Positions 1 to 6,614 of a stretch of 8,514 bases of DNA are shown here, piece after piece. Position 1 is the stretch's first letter. Each line of letters begins with the position of its first letter. The translations under genes and the position numbers were made by a program. The DNA lies in assembly GCA_036782915.1 (NCBI GenBank), contig DAIPYE010000143.1, forward strand, positions 1-8,514. The letters are read 5' to 3'. The stretch comes from JAEUSI01 sp036782915. GTDB taxonomy: Bacteria; Bacteroidota; Ignavibacteria; Tepidaquicellales; Tepidaquicellaceae. The notes below the pieces were generated by a model. The model saw nothing but the letters and a program-made list of their open reading frames with translations, ran no database searches and had not been told where the DNA came from.

Positions 1-682
1 TCATGTTAGACTTGTCATGATTTCTTCCTCCGTATGTTGATTCGGATATTATGAACTGCACATCACCAATGAACTCAGGATCTTTTAATATCGGCAATCC
101 CGGTCTTCCAATGTCTCCCGTAAATGCAAATTTAATTTTCTTTCCATTCTCTTCTATTTCCAGTACCATCATCGCCGAGCCGAGTATATGACCTGCGTCA
201 AAATATTCTACTTTTACTTTTTCATTTAGTCCGTCAATGCAAAACTTCTTGTGATATGAAACTGTCTTAAAATTTCCGATCACATTTTTTGCGTCTTCCA
301 TTTTATACAATGGTTTAAAAGGAGCTTGATTTTTTCTTTTGCGGATCTTGTTGACATATTTTATATCACTTTCCTGAATATGAGCGCTGTCAAGAAGCAT
401 TACCGAACAAAGATCCCTTGTAGCGCTTGTTGTATAAATATCACCTTCAAATCCTTTTGAATAAAGCATCGGAAGATTTCCTGAATGATCAATATGAGCG
501 TGAAAAAGTATCACACAATGAAGTTCTGCCGGATCAAACAAAAAATTTTTATTGATCTCGTAAGCTTCTTCTCTTCTTCCCTGATACAACCCGCAATCGA
601 GCAGAATTTTCTTTCCGTTTATTTCCAGCAAATGCTGTGAGCCTGTAACTGTCTGATCTGCTCCGCAAAATTTGATCTTCAT
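1..682 (-). CDS. MBL-fold / beta-CASP RNA-processing nuclease, N-terminal part (cut by window edge)
   Basis: I translated this gene by hand: 227 codons are visible before it leaves the window at base 1, about half of the roughly 450-residue family length. The metallo-beta-lactamase zinc ligands are in order: HAHIDH at residues 61-66, His165 in GHILGSA, and Asp190 in TGDIGRPG. ESTYGGR at 214-220 then matches the motif that opens the beta-CASP domain in CPSF73-like and bacterial RNase enzymes. The family comprises cytoplasmic zinc-dependent endo- or exoribonucleases acting on mRNA or rRNA ends; the exact substrate cannot be read from half a protein. The start is the ATG at 682, giving MKIKFCGADQTVTGSQ, a typical family N-terminus. 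It has no Shine-Dalgarno. It begins 14 bases after the stop of the glycosylase gene on the same strand, so the two are probably cotranscribed. The beta-CASP assignment rests on one motif and overall resemblance; the MBL fold is certain. Confidence 0.92.
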   Translation of the reverse strand, partial: MKIKFCGADQTVTGSQHLLEINGKKILLDCGLYQGRREEAYEINKNFLFDPAELHCVILFHAHIDHSGNLPMLYSKGFEGDIYTTSATRDLCSVMLLDSAHIQESDIKYVNKIRKRKNQAPFKPLYKMEDAKNVIGNFKTVSYHKKFCIDGLNEKVKVEYFDAGHILGSAMMVLEIEENGKKIKFAFTGDIGRPGLPILKDPEFIGDVQFIISESTYGGRNHDKSNM

Positions 683-696
683 AATATTAAATTAAA

Positions 697-1323
697 TTAT
701 AAAATTATTTCACTGTTTAGTTTATGCTTTGTAACAAAAGCATTATCCTTTATAAAAAATCTGTAAGGAAAATCTACGCCTTTGTTTAATCCGATTCTTT
801 TTGTTGTGACAATTTCAAATCTTTCCTTTCTTAAAGGTTCTGATATAAAAATATTCTCACATGAGGTTACATCTTTCCCGTAAAAGCTTTTATCAATATT
901 TAATGCCATACAGAGTTTGGAAGGACCGTTAGTTAATTCATAAATATTTTTTCTGCCCGGTCTGTATTTTTTCATTAACACTGTTCCTTCTACAGGTTCA
1001 CCGGCGCGTATCAGAGTTGCATTTCCTTCTCCCTTCCGCCCGTTCACTATATTAAAACAAAAATAATTTCCGTAAATAAAATACACATATATCTTACCGC
1101 CGGTATCAAACATTACTTTATTTCTCTCTGTCATTTTTCCAAATGCGTGACAGGCTGGATCATGAGCTCCGATATAAGCCTCGGTTTCAGTGATCTTCAC
1201 AGCCATTGTTTTATTTCCTGCTTTTCTGATAATTATCTTTCCGAGAAGCTCTCTTGAAACTGTAACTGAATCACGAAGGTAAAATTTTTTCGGCAAAGGT
1301 TTATATTTTTCAAATGACTTCAA
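697..1323 (-). CDS. mpg: 3-methyladenine DNA glycosylase (AAG/MPG family)
   Basis: This 208-residue protein is full length for bacterial members of the alkyladenine DNA glycosylase family, which flip out and excise alkylated or deaminated purines in base-excision repair. Family landmarks are all present. ETEAY at 46-50 carries the catalytic glutamate (Glu48, equivalent to human AAG Glu125) and Tyr50. His59 follows in the DPACHAF segment, and Tyr81 and Asn91 lie in YVYFIYGNYFCFN. Arg106 sits in LIRAGEP (human Arg182 position), and NGPSKLCMALNID spans 132-144. The start is a TTG at 1323: no ATG or GTG gives the family N-terminus, the next Met is residue 40, and the frame stays open upstream only through non-start codons to a stop near 1396. 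No Shine-Dalgarno is visible. It leads the two-gene minus-strand unit with the MBL nuclease and is divergent from the ABC gene. The function is secure; the exact start is less so. Confidence 0.95.
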   Translation of the reverse strand: MKSFEKYKPLPKKFYLRDSVTVSRELLGKIIIRKAGNKTMAVKITETEAYIGAHDPACHAFGKMTERNKVMFDTGGKIYVYFIYGNYFCFNIVNGRKGEGNATLIRAGEPVEGTVLMKKYRPGRKNIYELTNGPSKLCMALNIDKSFYGKDVTSCENIFISEPLRKERFEIVTTKRIGLNKGVDFPYRFFIKDNAFVTKHKLNSEIIL

Positions 1324-1559
1324 ATAAATTTCAATACAATTTTTCTCTTTTACAAATATATGGAAATTGTTATCTATTGAATATAGAGAAGTAAGTTATT
1401 TCGATGCTTATTTTTGTCCAAACTGTATTTTTAATAATTATATTATACAAAATTTTAGGTGATTTAATAAAATCTAATGCGCAACATAGAGACTTTTTAA
1501 ATCAACCTTTTTAATAAACTTTACAGAAATATTTTAAGCAGATTAAAAAATTTCAATGA

Positions 1560-1578
1560 TGATTCTATAAAAGAATCA
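1560..1578. other. Perfect 7-bp hairpin with 5-base loop
   Basis: TGATTCT at 1560-1566 pairs perfectly with AGAATCA at 1572-1578 around the loop ATAAA. The stem is AT-rich and the following T-run is poor on either strand, so it is not called as a terminator. Its right arm overlaps the first unit of the ATYNGTG array. Confidence 0.4.
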
Positions 1579-1620
1579 GTGAAAAAATTTTAAAATTCGT
1601 GATTATTAGTGAAATTGGTG
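1575..1620 (+). repeat. Four ATYNGTG units with about 10-base spacing
   Basis: ATCAGTG (1575-1581), ATTCGTG (1595-1601), ATTAGTG (1605-1611) and ATTGGTG (1614-1620) start 20, 10 and 9 bases apart, so they fall on nearly the same face of the helix. They lie about 100-150 bases before the ABC gene. They could be binding sites for a regulator, or a decayed copy of the short intergenic repeats built from ATCCGTG-like words that I recall from many environmental bacterial genomes. The second view rests on memory, not a search. Confidence 0.45.
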
Positions 1621-1722
1621 GCAGGATTTTTTGTATAATTTGGACAGATGTAAGAGATTAATACACTAGTTTTATACTTGTTATGTCATATCATATTCGT
1701 TTTATTTACAAAAAAAAATTTC

Positions 1723-2481
1723 ATGATATCGGTAAGAAACCTTACAAAAAAATATTCCTCTGAAATTACTGCCCTCGATGATGTCTCTTTTGAAATAAAT
1801 AAAGGTGAGATCTGCGGATATATTGGTACCAACGGTGCCGGAAAGTCCACGACTGTAAAGATTCTTATCGGTGTTCTGGATTTTGACAAAGGCGAGGTCC
1901 TTCTGAATGGAACTGACGTAAAGAAAGATCCTTTTGAAGTTAAAAAAATTGTCGGATACGTTCCGGAGATTGCAAATCTTTTCAATTCTCTTTCTCCGAA
2001 AGAATATATTAACTTCATCGGGGAAGTAAGGAATATTGAAAAAAATGTACTTCAGAGACGGCTTGATAATTTTGCTGAGGTTTTTGATTTCAAAGAATTG
2101 CTTAATGAATCGATCGGTAATCTTTCAAAAGGAAACAAGCAAAAAGTTCTCATCACATCTTCCATTATTCATGATCCCGAAATAATATTCTTTGATGAAC
2201 CTCTTAACGGGCTTGATGCAAATGCTATATTTGTGTTTCAGGATTTGGTTTCTTATTTAATTTCCGGAAATAAAACGATCCTGTATTGCTCGCATCTGCT
2301 TAATACAATTGAAAAAGTTTCGACTAAGATCATTCTTCTTGATAAAGGAAAGATCATTATCGATTCGAAAACAGAAGATTTAAAAAAATCGGAAAACTAC
2401 ACTGATCTGGAAAATATTTTCAGAAATCTGGATCCTGAAAAAGAAGTAAGGAAAATATCCTATGAAAGCCTTTTTGATTAA
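1723..2481 (+). CDS. ABC transporter ATP-binding protein (ABC-2 type, permease not adjacent)
   Basis: This is a 252-residue nucleotide-binding subunit of the NatA/CcmA-like exporter class, which powers a separate membrane permease from the cytoplasmic face. It has Walker A GTNGAGKST (35-43), GYVPE (78-82) with Glu where most ABC proteins have the Q-loop Gln (common in this class), signature LSKGNKQ (134-140), Walker B IIFFDEP with catalytic Glu159 (154-160), D-loop LNGLD and H-loop His191. All residues needed for ATP hydrolysis are present. I chose the ATG at 1723 because MISVRNLTKKY is the standard family start. A TTG at 1678 would add a 15-residue tail with no family counterpart. No permease-like gene is adjacent. 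Instead, the last 20 bases overlap the next gene, an exported beta-barrel-like protein, so the two are probably translated together. What is transported is unknown. Confidence 0.93.
   Translation: MISVRNLTKKYSSEITALDDVSFEINKGEICGYIGTNGAGKSTTVKILIGVLDFDKGEVLLNGTDVKKDPFEVKKIVGYVPEIANLFNSLSPKEYINFIGEVRNIEKNVLQRRLDNFAEVFDFKELLNESIGNLSKGNKQKVLITSSIIHDPEIIFFDEPLNGLDANAIFVFQDLVSYLISGNKTILYCSHLLNTIEKVSTKIILLDKGKIIIDSKTEDLKKSENYTDLENIFRNLDPEKEVRKISYESLFD
2448..2452 (+). promoter_or_regulatory. Shine-Dalgarno-like AAGGA within the ABC gene
   Basis: AAGGA ends 9 bases before the ATG at 2462, a workable spacing for a ribosome binding site. It lies inside the 3' end of the ABC coding region, so the match may partly reflect coding sequence. 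It supports the overlapping start of the barrel gene. Confidence 0.4.
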
Positions 2482-4372
2482 TGTTACTATTCTGTTTTTT
2501 TTCGGAATTAATCACTCACATTCCCAGATATTAACAGGAACTGAAGATTCATTATTTTCCGGAAATTTTTTACAAACAAATTTGTATAATGATGTGAGTG
2601 CCGCGAACCTATACTCCATCGCTAATTATAATTACAATTTAGGTAAATTCGGTGTGACTGTCGGCAATAATTATATTTCGAATGTTTCTAAATTAAATCA
2701 GAATTTTTTCAGAGACTATAACAGATTCAGATTTCTGTTATACTACAATGTCAAAAATAATATTGATGCTGGTATCGGTTTTAACAATGTTTTTCTTACT
2801 GATGAAAAAAATGTCGAAACAAATAAAAACAATACTTCTTTTTATTTCGCTGATCTTAATGTGAGATTTAACAATAATGTTTTTCTTGATACAAAACTCG
2901 GTTACAGAACTGAAGATCAGATCGGTGAAATAAGCTCAGGTTTCAGCGGTATAATCACCGGACAGGCGGATAATTTTTTTTACAGGGATTATGTGATCAA
3001 TGCAAACACGATTCTTTTTTATGAAAATCTTTACAAAAAGAACAATCATAATTATGATGTGAATTTAAGCGTTTATAAAAGATTTACTTCGGAAGCTGAT
3101 AACAATGGTACGATCAGATTTTATAATTTAAGAAATGATTTCTTTTTCCCCGCCACTCCGGGAATTGCAAATCTTTATAATGTCTTAAATAATATTGAAA
3201 CGCGAACTGAAAATTATTTTTTTGCAGGTGACAATCTTAATTATTCTTTCACTCAGAATTTGCAGCTGAATGTAAACGGTTCATATCTTAACAGAGAGGT
3301 CAATAAGGAATTTAAATACCGATCTTCGCCTTCGAATGTTCTGCTGGAAAATACTTATGATACAAAGATACTTGAGGACAATCTCGAATTTTCAGGATCT
3401 GTAATTTATTTCCCATATAAATTAAACTCACAGCTTAAATTGATTTACAGCGAAAGGTCTGAAAATCATTCTCTTATAAATATTGCAGGGCTTACTCCGG
3501 TTCAGATATCGGAACTTGAAAAAGCGGAAAAGAGCAAGAATAATAACAGCAAAAGAGCTTCAGTGATAGCAGATATCCTTTATATGTTTTCAAACACTAA
3601 TTCTTTCGGATTTTCAGGATCTTCCACTTTATTCAGATATGATACTGATTATGATCAGAATTTTGACGACAGAGATGAAGTTGAAAATATTGCATCGTTT
3701 ATGCACAGCTATAATAACCTAATCAACTTCAGTATACAGACGCGCTTTGAATTGATATTTTCAGATCTTAATTATATTTATTCACAGCGGAGCGCAAACA
3801 ATTACAGTAACAAAATTTACAGACTTTCCACACAAAGTATTTTTTCACCTGCCAGAAATTTCACGACAAATAATTTTGTACAGGTGCTTGCAAATTATAC
3901 GGTATATGATTTTGAAGATATAATTTCGCAGATACAGAGTTTTTCATACAGACAACTGTTGATCGCTGATACGACTTCATATAATTTTAACAGGAATTTA
4001 GCTCTGAATTTTACGGGTATTTTGAAATATTACCAGCAGGGGGAATTCAATAACAGTAATTTTTCTGAAAAGCCGATTGCATTTTTTGTCGAACAGCTTT
4101 TTAATCCCATTCTGAATTATTATTTCGGTCCTTCTGCCAATGCCGGGATAGGTTATAAATATTTTGAGCAAAACAGATATATTTATGAAAATTCTGAAAA
4201 GCAGCTCACACGAACTTACAGATCATTCGGACCAATGGCGCAGATTAATTTATATTTCAGTAAAAATTCATTGATGAATATTCTCGGAGGCATAGATTAT
4301 ACAAGATTGTCAAATTCCACCCAGGACAATAATTCAATTTATTTAACGATGAATATTTTATGGAATATTTAA
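2462..4372 (+). CDS. Exported protein, probable outer-membrane beta-barrel of unknown family
   Basis: I do not recognise this 636-residue protein. Residues 1-21 form a signal peptide: Lys2, a hydrophobic core rich in Leu, Ile and Phe, then SHS before a likely cleavage at Gln22. There is no lipobox and I see no cysteine in the whole protein. The mature part is rich in Asn, Tyr, Phe and Ser, with repeated stretches of alternating polar and hydrophobic or aromatic residues joined by charged or Asn-rich loops (for example residues 348-366). It ends in YLTMNILWNI, resembling a final barrel strand. This composition suits an outer-membrane beta-barrel of a Gram-negative diderm; no plug, TonB box or enzymatic motif is seen. 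The ATG at 2462 lies inside the ABC gene, 9 bases after AAGGA, the only Shine-Dalgarno-like sequence before any start in the window. That supports translational coupling to the ATPase. Barrel topology is inferred from composition only. Confidence 0.75.
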   Translation: MKAFLINVTILFFFGINHSHSQILTGTEDSLFSGNFLQTNLYNDVSAANLYSIANYNYNLGKFGVTVGNNYISNVSKLNQNFFRDYNRFRFLLYYNVKNNIDAGIGFNNVFLTDEKNVETNKNNTSFYFADLNVRFNNNVFLDTKLGYRTEDQIGEISSGFSGIITGQADNFFYRDYVINANTILFYENLYKKNNHNYDVNLSVYKRFTSEADNNGTIRFYNLRNDFFFPATPGIANLYNVLNNIETRTENYFFAGDNLNYSFTQNLQLNVNGSYLNREVNKEFKYRSSPSNVLLENTYDTKILEDNLEFSGSVIYFPYKLNSQLKLIYSERSENHSLINIAGLTPVQISELEKAEKSKNNNSKRASVIADILYMFSNTNSFGFSGSSTLFRYDTDYDQNFDDRDEVENIASFMHSYNNLINFSIQTRFELIFSDLNYIYSQRSANNYSNKIYRLSTQSIFSPARNFTTNNFVQVLANYTVYDFEDIISQIQSFSYRQLLIADTTSYNFNRNLALNFTGILKYYQQGEFNNSNFSEKPIAFFVEQLFNPILNYYFGPSANAGIGYKYFEQNRYIYENSEKQLTRTYRSFGPMAQINLYFSKNSLMNILGGIDYTRLSNSTQDNNSIYLTMNILWNI

Positions 4373-4428
4373 TATAAATTAAAATTGATAATTTCTTAAT
4401 ATTATTTCAAACTAAATTATTTGCATTA

Positions 4429-4833
4429 GTGGAAACACATTATTTAATTTTAAAAAGTGACAGGAATGAGATCCCGAAATTTGATTCTCTTCTGGAACAT
4501 GTAAACGGTGAATTTAATCTTGCCATGGAAAAGTTTATCAATCTTCAGATAGCATGCTCAGAAGCTCTGATTAATGCTATTGTTCATGGCAATAAAGAAA
4601 ACAAGGATAAGAGTGTTTATATTATAATTGAGTATGATGATTATATATTATGTGTGAAAATAAAGGATGAGGGCAGCGGTTTTGATGTAAGCAAACTTCC
4701 TGACCCTACTTCAAATGAAAATATTTTAAAGGAACACGGAAGAGGGATTTTCATTATACGTTCCCTGGTCGATGACTTTAAATGCAATTCTTCTGATAAA
4801 GGCACTGAGTATGTCTTATCTGTGAGGAAATAA
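4429..4833 (+). CDS. RsbW-like ATP-binding protein (anti-sigma factor / serine-protein kinase family)
   Basis: This 134-residue protein is a single GHKL ATPase domain of the HATPase_c_2 type, the size of RsbW and SpoIIAB. The N-box is ACSEALINAIVHGN at 42-55, with Glu45, Asn49 and His53-Gly54. The G1 box is DEGSGFD at 80-86, the G2 box EHGRGIFIIRSLVDD is at 102-116, and Gly125-Thr126 serves the last ATP contact. Relatives bind a sigma factor or a partner-switching protein and phosphorylate a STAS-domain anti-anti-sigma factor on serine. No STAS protein, PP2C/SpoIIE phosphatase or sigma factor is in the window, so its target is unknown. The start is a GTG at 4429; no ATG lies upstream in frame and the next Met is residue 33, inside the domain. 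It follows the barrel gene by 56 bases with no terminator between, so it may be the last gene of that transcript. Confidence 0.88.
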   Translation: METHYLILKSDRNEIPKFDSLLEHVNGEFNLAMEKFINLQIACSEALINAIVHGNKENKDKSVYIIIEYDDYILCVKIKDEGSGFDVSKLPDPTSNENILKEHGRGIFIIRSLVDDFKCNSSDKGTEYVLSVRK

Positions 4834-4834
4834 A

Positions 4835-4866
4835 AAAGAGAAGCACTTTTTCAAATGCCTCTCTTT
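4835..4866. terminator. Hairpin between convergent genes, mainly terminating mdh
   Basis: AAAGAGA at 4835-4841 pairs with TCTCTTT at 4860-4866. After one A/C mismatch, GCA (4843-4845) pairs with TGC (4856-4858) around a 10-base loop. On the minus strand the stem is followed directly by a T-run (T6 A T3), a good intrinsic terminator 26 bases past the mdh stop. That T-run lies over the end of the RsbW-like gene. On the plus strand it starts just after that gene's stop, but the T-run is broken, so plus-strand termination is weaker. Confidence 0.7.
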
Positions 4867-4891
4867 CTATGAAATAATTTTCTTATTTTTT

Positions 4892-5821
4892 TTATTTTAA
4901 ATTATCAAGAACATCCATTACTTCTTTTACTGCTTTTGCCGATTCACTTACAAGTTTCATTTCATCTTCATTTAATTTAAGACTGATTATCTTTTCAATA
5001 CCTTTCTTTCCAAGTACAACCGGAACCCCCATATAAATATCTTTCAAACCGTATTCACCCTGAAGCCATGTACAAACCGGAAATATTCTCTTCTGATCCC
5101 TGACGATCGACTCAACCATTTGAGCTGCCGCAGCTCCCGGAGCATACCATGCTGATGTTCCCATCAGAGCTACAAGTTCACCTCCTCCTTTTTTCGCTCT
5201 CTCGCCGATTGCATTCAGTCTTTCATTGTCAATTAATTCGGTCACAGGAATTCCGCTGACAGTTGTATATCTCGGAAGCGGCACCATAGTATCACCGTGT
5301 CCGCCAAGTATCATTGCCTGAATATCTTTCGGTGAACAGTTGATCGCCTCAGCCAGAAACGCTCTGTATCTTGCTGTGTCTAAAATTCCCGCCATTCCCA
5401 TAACCTTTGTTGACGGAAGCTTTGAATTAATATATGCGCAGTAAGTCATCACATCAAGCGGATTTGAAACAACTATTATTATTGTATCTGGAGAATGTTT
5501 GATAATATTTTCCGTAACTGATTTTACAATTCCTGCATTTGTTGAGATCAGATCATCTCTGCTCATTCCCGGTTTTCTGGGAAGTCCTGATGTGATGACA
5601 ACTACGTCAGATCCCGCAGTCTTGGCATAATCATTAGTCGAACCTGTAAGTCTTGTATCGTAATTATTTATTCCTGAGGTCTGCCAGATATCCAGCGCTT
5701 TTCCTTCGGCAAGTCCTTCTTTTATATCAACTATTACAACTTCATTCGCCAGCTCTCTATGTGCGATCACGTTTGCGCAGGTTGCTCCGACATTTCCGGC
5801 TCCTACAACTGTTATTTTCAT
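4892..5821 (-). CDS. mdh: Malate dehydrogenase (LDH-like, NAD-dependent)
   Basis: This 309-residue cytoplasmic enzyme interconverts malate and oxaloacetate with NAD in the TCA cycle. The Rossmann motif GAGNVG is at 7-12 and Asp32 ends the second strand, as expected for NAD rather than NADP use. The mobile loop LPRKPGMSRDD (80-90) carries Arg82 and Arg88. Arg82 takes the substrate-selecting position where lactate dehydrogenases have Gln, so this is a malate rather than a lactate enzyme. SNPLD has Asn120, ILDTARYR has Asp148 and Arg151, and GGHGDTMVP has the catalytic His175. The length fits the short tetrameric LDH-like class found in Chlorobi, Bacteroidota and Bacillus. The ATG at 5821 gives MKITVVGAGNVG, the expected start, with no Shine-Dalgarno. 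It follows rpmA on the same strand, but a strong terminator ends 30 bases upstream, so it needs its own promoter or read-through. Confidence 0.97.
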   Translation of the reverse strand: MKITVVGAGNVGATCANVIAHRELANEVVIVDIKEGLAEGKALDIWQTSGINNYDTRLTGSTNDYAKTAGSDVVVITSGLPRKPGMSRDDLISTNAGIVKSVTENIIKHSPDTIIIVVSNPLDVMTYCAYINSKLPSTKVMGMAGILDTARYRAFLAEAINCSPKDIQAMILGGHGDTMVPLPRYTTVSGIPVTELIDNERLNAIGERAKKGGGELVALMGTSAWYAPGAAAAQMVESIVRDQKRIFPVCTWLQGEYGLKDIYMGVPVVLGKKGIEKIISLKLNEDEMKLVSESAKAVKEVMDVLDNLK

Positions 5822-5851
5822 GTTAATTTTTATTTAGGTTATTAAAATAAA

Positions 5852-5881
5852 AAGGTTATTCAGAGCTTACTGAATAACCTT
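5852..5881 (-). terminator. Strong intrinsic terminator between rpmA and mdh
   Basis: A perfect 12-bp stem, AAGGTTATTCAG (5852-5863) with CTGAATAACCTT (5870-5881), encloses a 6-base loop. Read on the minus strand it is followed at once by TTTTTATTTTAA, a classic intrinsic terminator for the rplU-rpmA transcript, about 80 bases past the rpmA stop. On the plus strand the tail is not T-rich. It ends only 30 bases before the mdh start codon, so it may also sit in the mdh leader. Confidence 0.85.
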
Positions 5882-5961
5882 ATGTGAAACTTTTTTAAAC
5901 ATATTCAAAAAATATATATCAATTTAAACTGAATTAATCCTGATTCAATGGATCAAAATAT

Positions 5962-6222
5962 TTATGCGTTTTCCAATGGAAGAACGTGAAGTGTTTTTTT
6001 ACCTTTTTTTGTAGTGAAGTTCACGTGACCGTTGATCAGAGAATAAATCGTATAATCTGTTCCAAGTCCTACATTTGCTCCCGGTAAAAATTTTGTACCT
6101 CTTTGTCTCAGTAATATACTTCCCGGTTGCACAAGTTCACCTCCGAATTTTTTCACGCCTAATCTTTTTGAGTTTGAATCTCTGCCGTTTTTAGAACTTC
6201 CAAGTCCTTTTTTATGTGCCAT
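5962..6222 (-). CDS. rpmA: 50S ribosomal protein L27
   Basis: This is an 86-residue, full-length bL27. It starts MAHKKGLGSSKNGRDS, whose flexible N-terminal tail reaches the peptidyl-transferase centre of the 50S subunit, and continues with the family core RQRGTKFLPGANVGLGTDYT. The Met-Ala-His start shows that it lacks the cleavable N-terminal extension found in Firmicutes such as Staphylococcus, which argues against that phylum. It lies 30 bases downstream of rplU, the near-universal bacterial pairing, and is followed by a strong terminator. There is no Shine-Dalgarno before the ATG at 6222. Confidence 0.98.
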   Translation of the reverse strand: MAHKKGLGSSKNGRDSNSKRLGVKKFGGELVQPGSILLRQRGTKFLPGANVGLGTDYTIYSLINGHVNFTTKKGKKTLHVLPLENA

Positions 6223-6252
6223 TTGTTTTGTTAATTAAAAATTTAGAAATAT

Positions 6253-6561
6253 TTAAGAAATTGAATTTATCTGAACTGAAGTATAATGCTGTCTGTGACC
6301 TCTTCTTACCTTATAACCTTTTCTTCTTTTTTTCTTGAAAACTATAACAGTATCATCTTTTACATGTTCAAGAATGGTAGCTTCCACTTTTTTTGATAAT
6401 TTCGGAGCGCCGATCTCGAAAGTTTTATCGTCAGCAGAAAACATAAGAACTTCATCAAATGTAACTTTCGCGCCGATATCTTCTTTCATTTTCGGAACGA
6501 ATACTCTTTGGTTTTCCTGAACTTTATACTGACTTCCGTTTATATTGACTATTGCAAACAT
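6253..6561 (-). CDS. rplU: 50S ribosomal protein L21
   Basis: This is a 102-residue, full-length bL21, a 50S protein that binds 23S rRNA. The start MFAIVNINGSQYKVQ and the very basic C-terminal signature KKKRRKGYKVRRGHRQHYT (76-94) are unmistakable. The ATG at 6561 has no Shine-Dalgarno; the leader is A/T-only. It is the first protein gene of the minus-strand unit, 53 bases downstream of tRNA-Ala, and is followed by rpmA. Confidence 0.98.
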   Translation of the reverse strand: MFAIVNINGSQYKVQENQRVFVPKMKEDIGAKVTFDEVLMFSADDKTFEIGAPKLSKKVEATILEHVKDDTVIVFKKKRRKGYKVRRGHRQHYTSVQINSIS

Positions 6562-6583
6562 TTTAAAGATTATTTAATGATTT

Positions 6584-6610
6584 TAAAATAGGTTCTGAAA
6601 AAAATTACAA
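6584..6610 (-). promoter_or_regulatory. Possible rplU promoter (TTG-N17-TATTTTA)
   Basis: On the minus strand, TTG (6610-6608) is followed after 17 bases by TATTTTA (6590-6584), a partial match to the Bacteroidota pattern TTG then TAnnTTTG. The predicted transcript would begin about 15-20 bases before the rplU ATG. In such A/T-rich DNA this could easily be chance, and rplU may instead be read from the tRNA promoter. Confidence 0.25.
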
Positions 6611-6614
6611 CCCG

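Larger units (their letters stand above)
1415..1646. repeat. Split inverted repeat bracketing the intergenic core
   Basis: The right arm (1629-1646, read on the minus strand) is an uninterrupted TGTCCAAATTATACAAAA. The left arm has the same two blocks on the plus strand in the same order, TGTCCAAA at 1415-1422 and ATTATACAAAA at 1442-1452, but separated by 19 bases. The repeat therefore looks like one pair of inverted ends with an insertion in the left one. No target-site duplication is visible outside the arms. It could be a decayed MITE-like element, or paired outward promoter elements, since each arm contains an outward TATAAT. The match is seen directly; the interpretation is inference. 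Confidence 0.5.
1324..1722. other. Divergent intergenic region with repeats, no gene
   Basis: No credible reading frame was found on either strand in these 399 bases between the divergent mpg and ABC ATPase genes. The region is very A/T-rich and holds several structured pieces listed separately. These are a split inverted repeat with arms near 1415-1452 and 1629-1646, a perfect AT-rich hairpin at 1560-1578, and a quasi-periodic ATYNGTG array at 1575-1620. Promoters for both flanking units must lie here. The inverted-repeat arms each contain TATAAT pointing outward, but neither has a good -35 partner. Confidence 0.7.

Noticed and set aside
1678..1722. TTG at 1678 as an upstream start for the ABC ATPase
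   Set aside because: It adds a hydrophobic 15-residue tail with no family counterpart, while the ATG at 1723 gives the standard MISVRNLTKKY start.
5836..5860. Direct repeat AGGTTATT at 5836-5843 and 5853-5860
   Set aside because: The second copy is part of the terminator stem and the first is a short A/T-rich match. A separate function is not supported.
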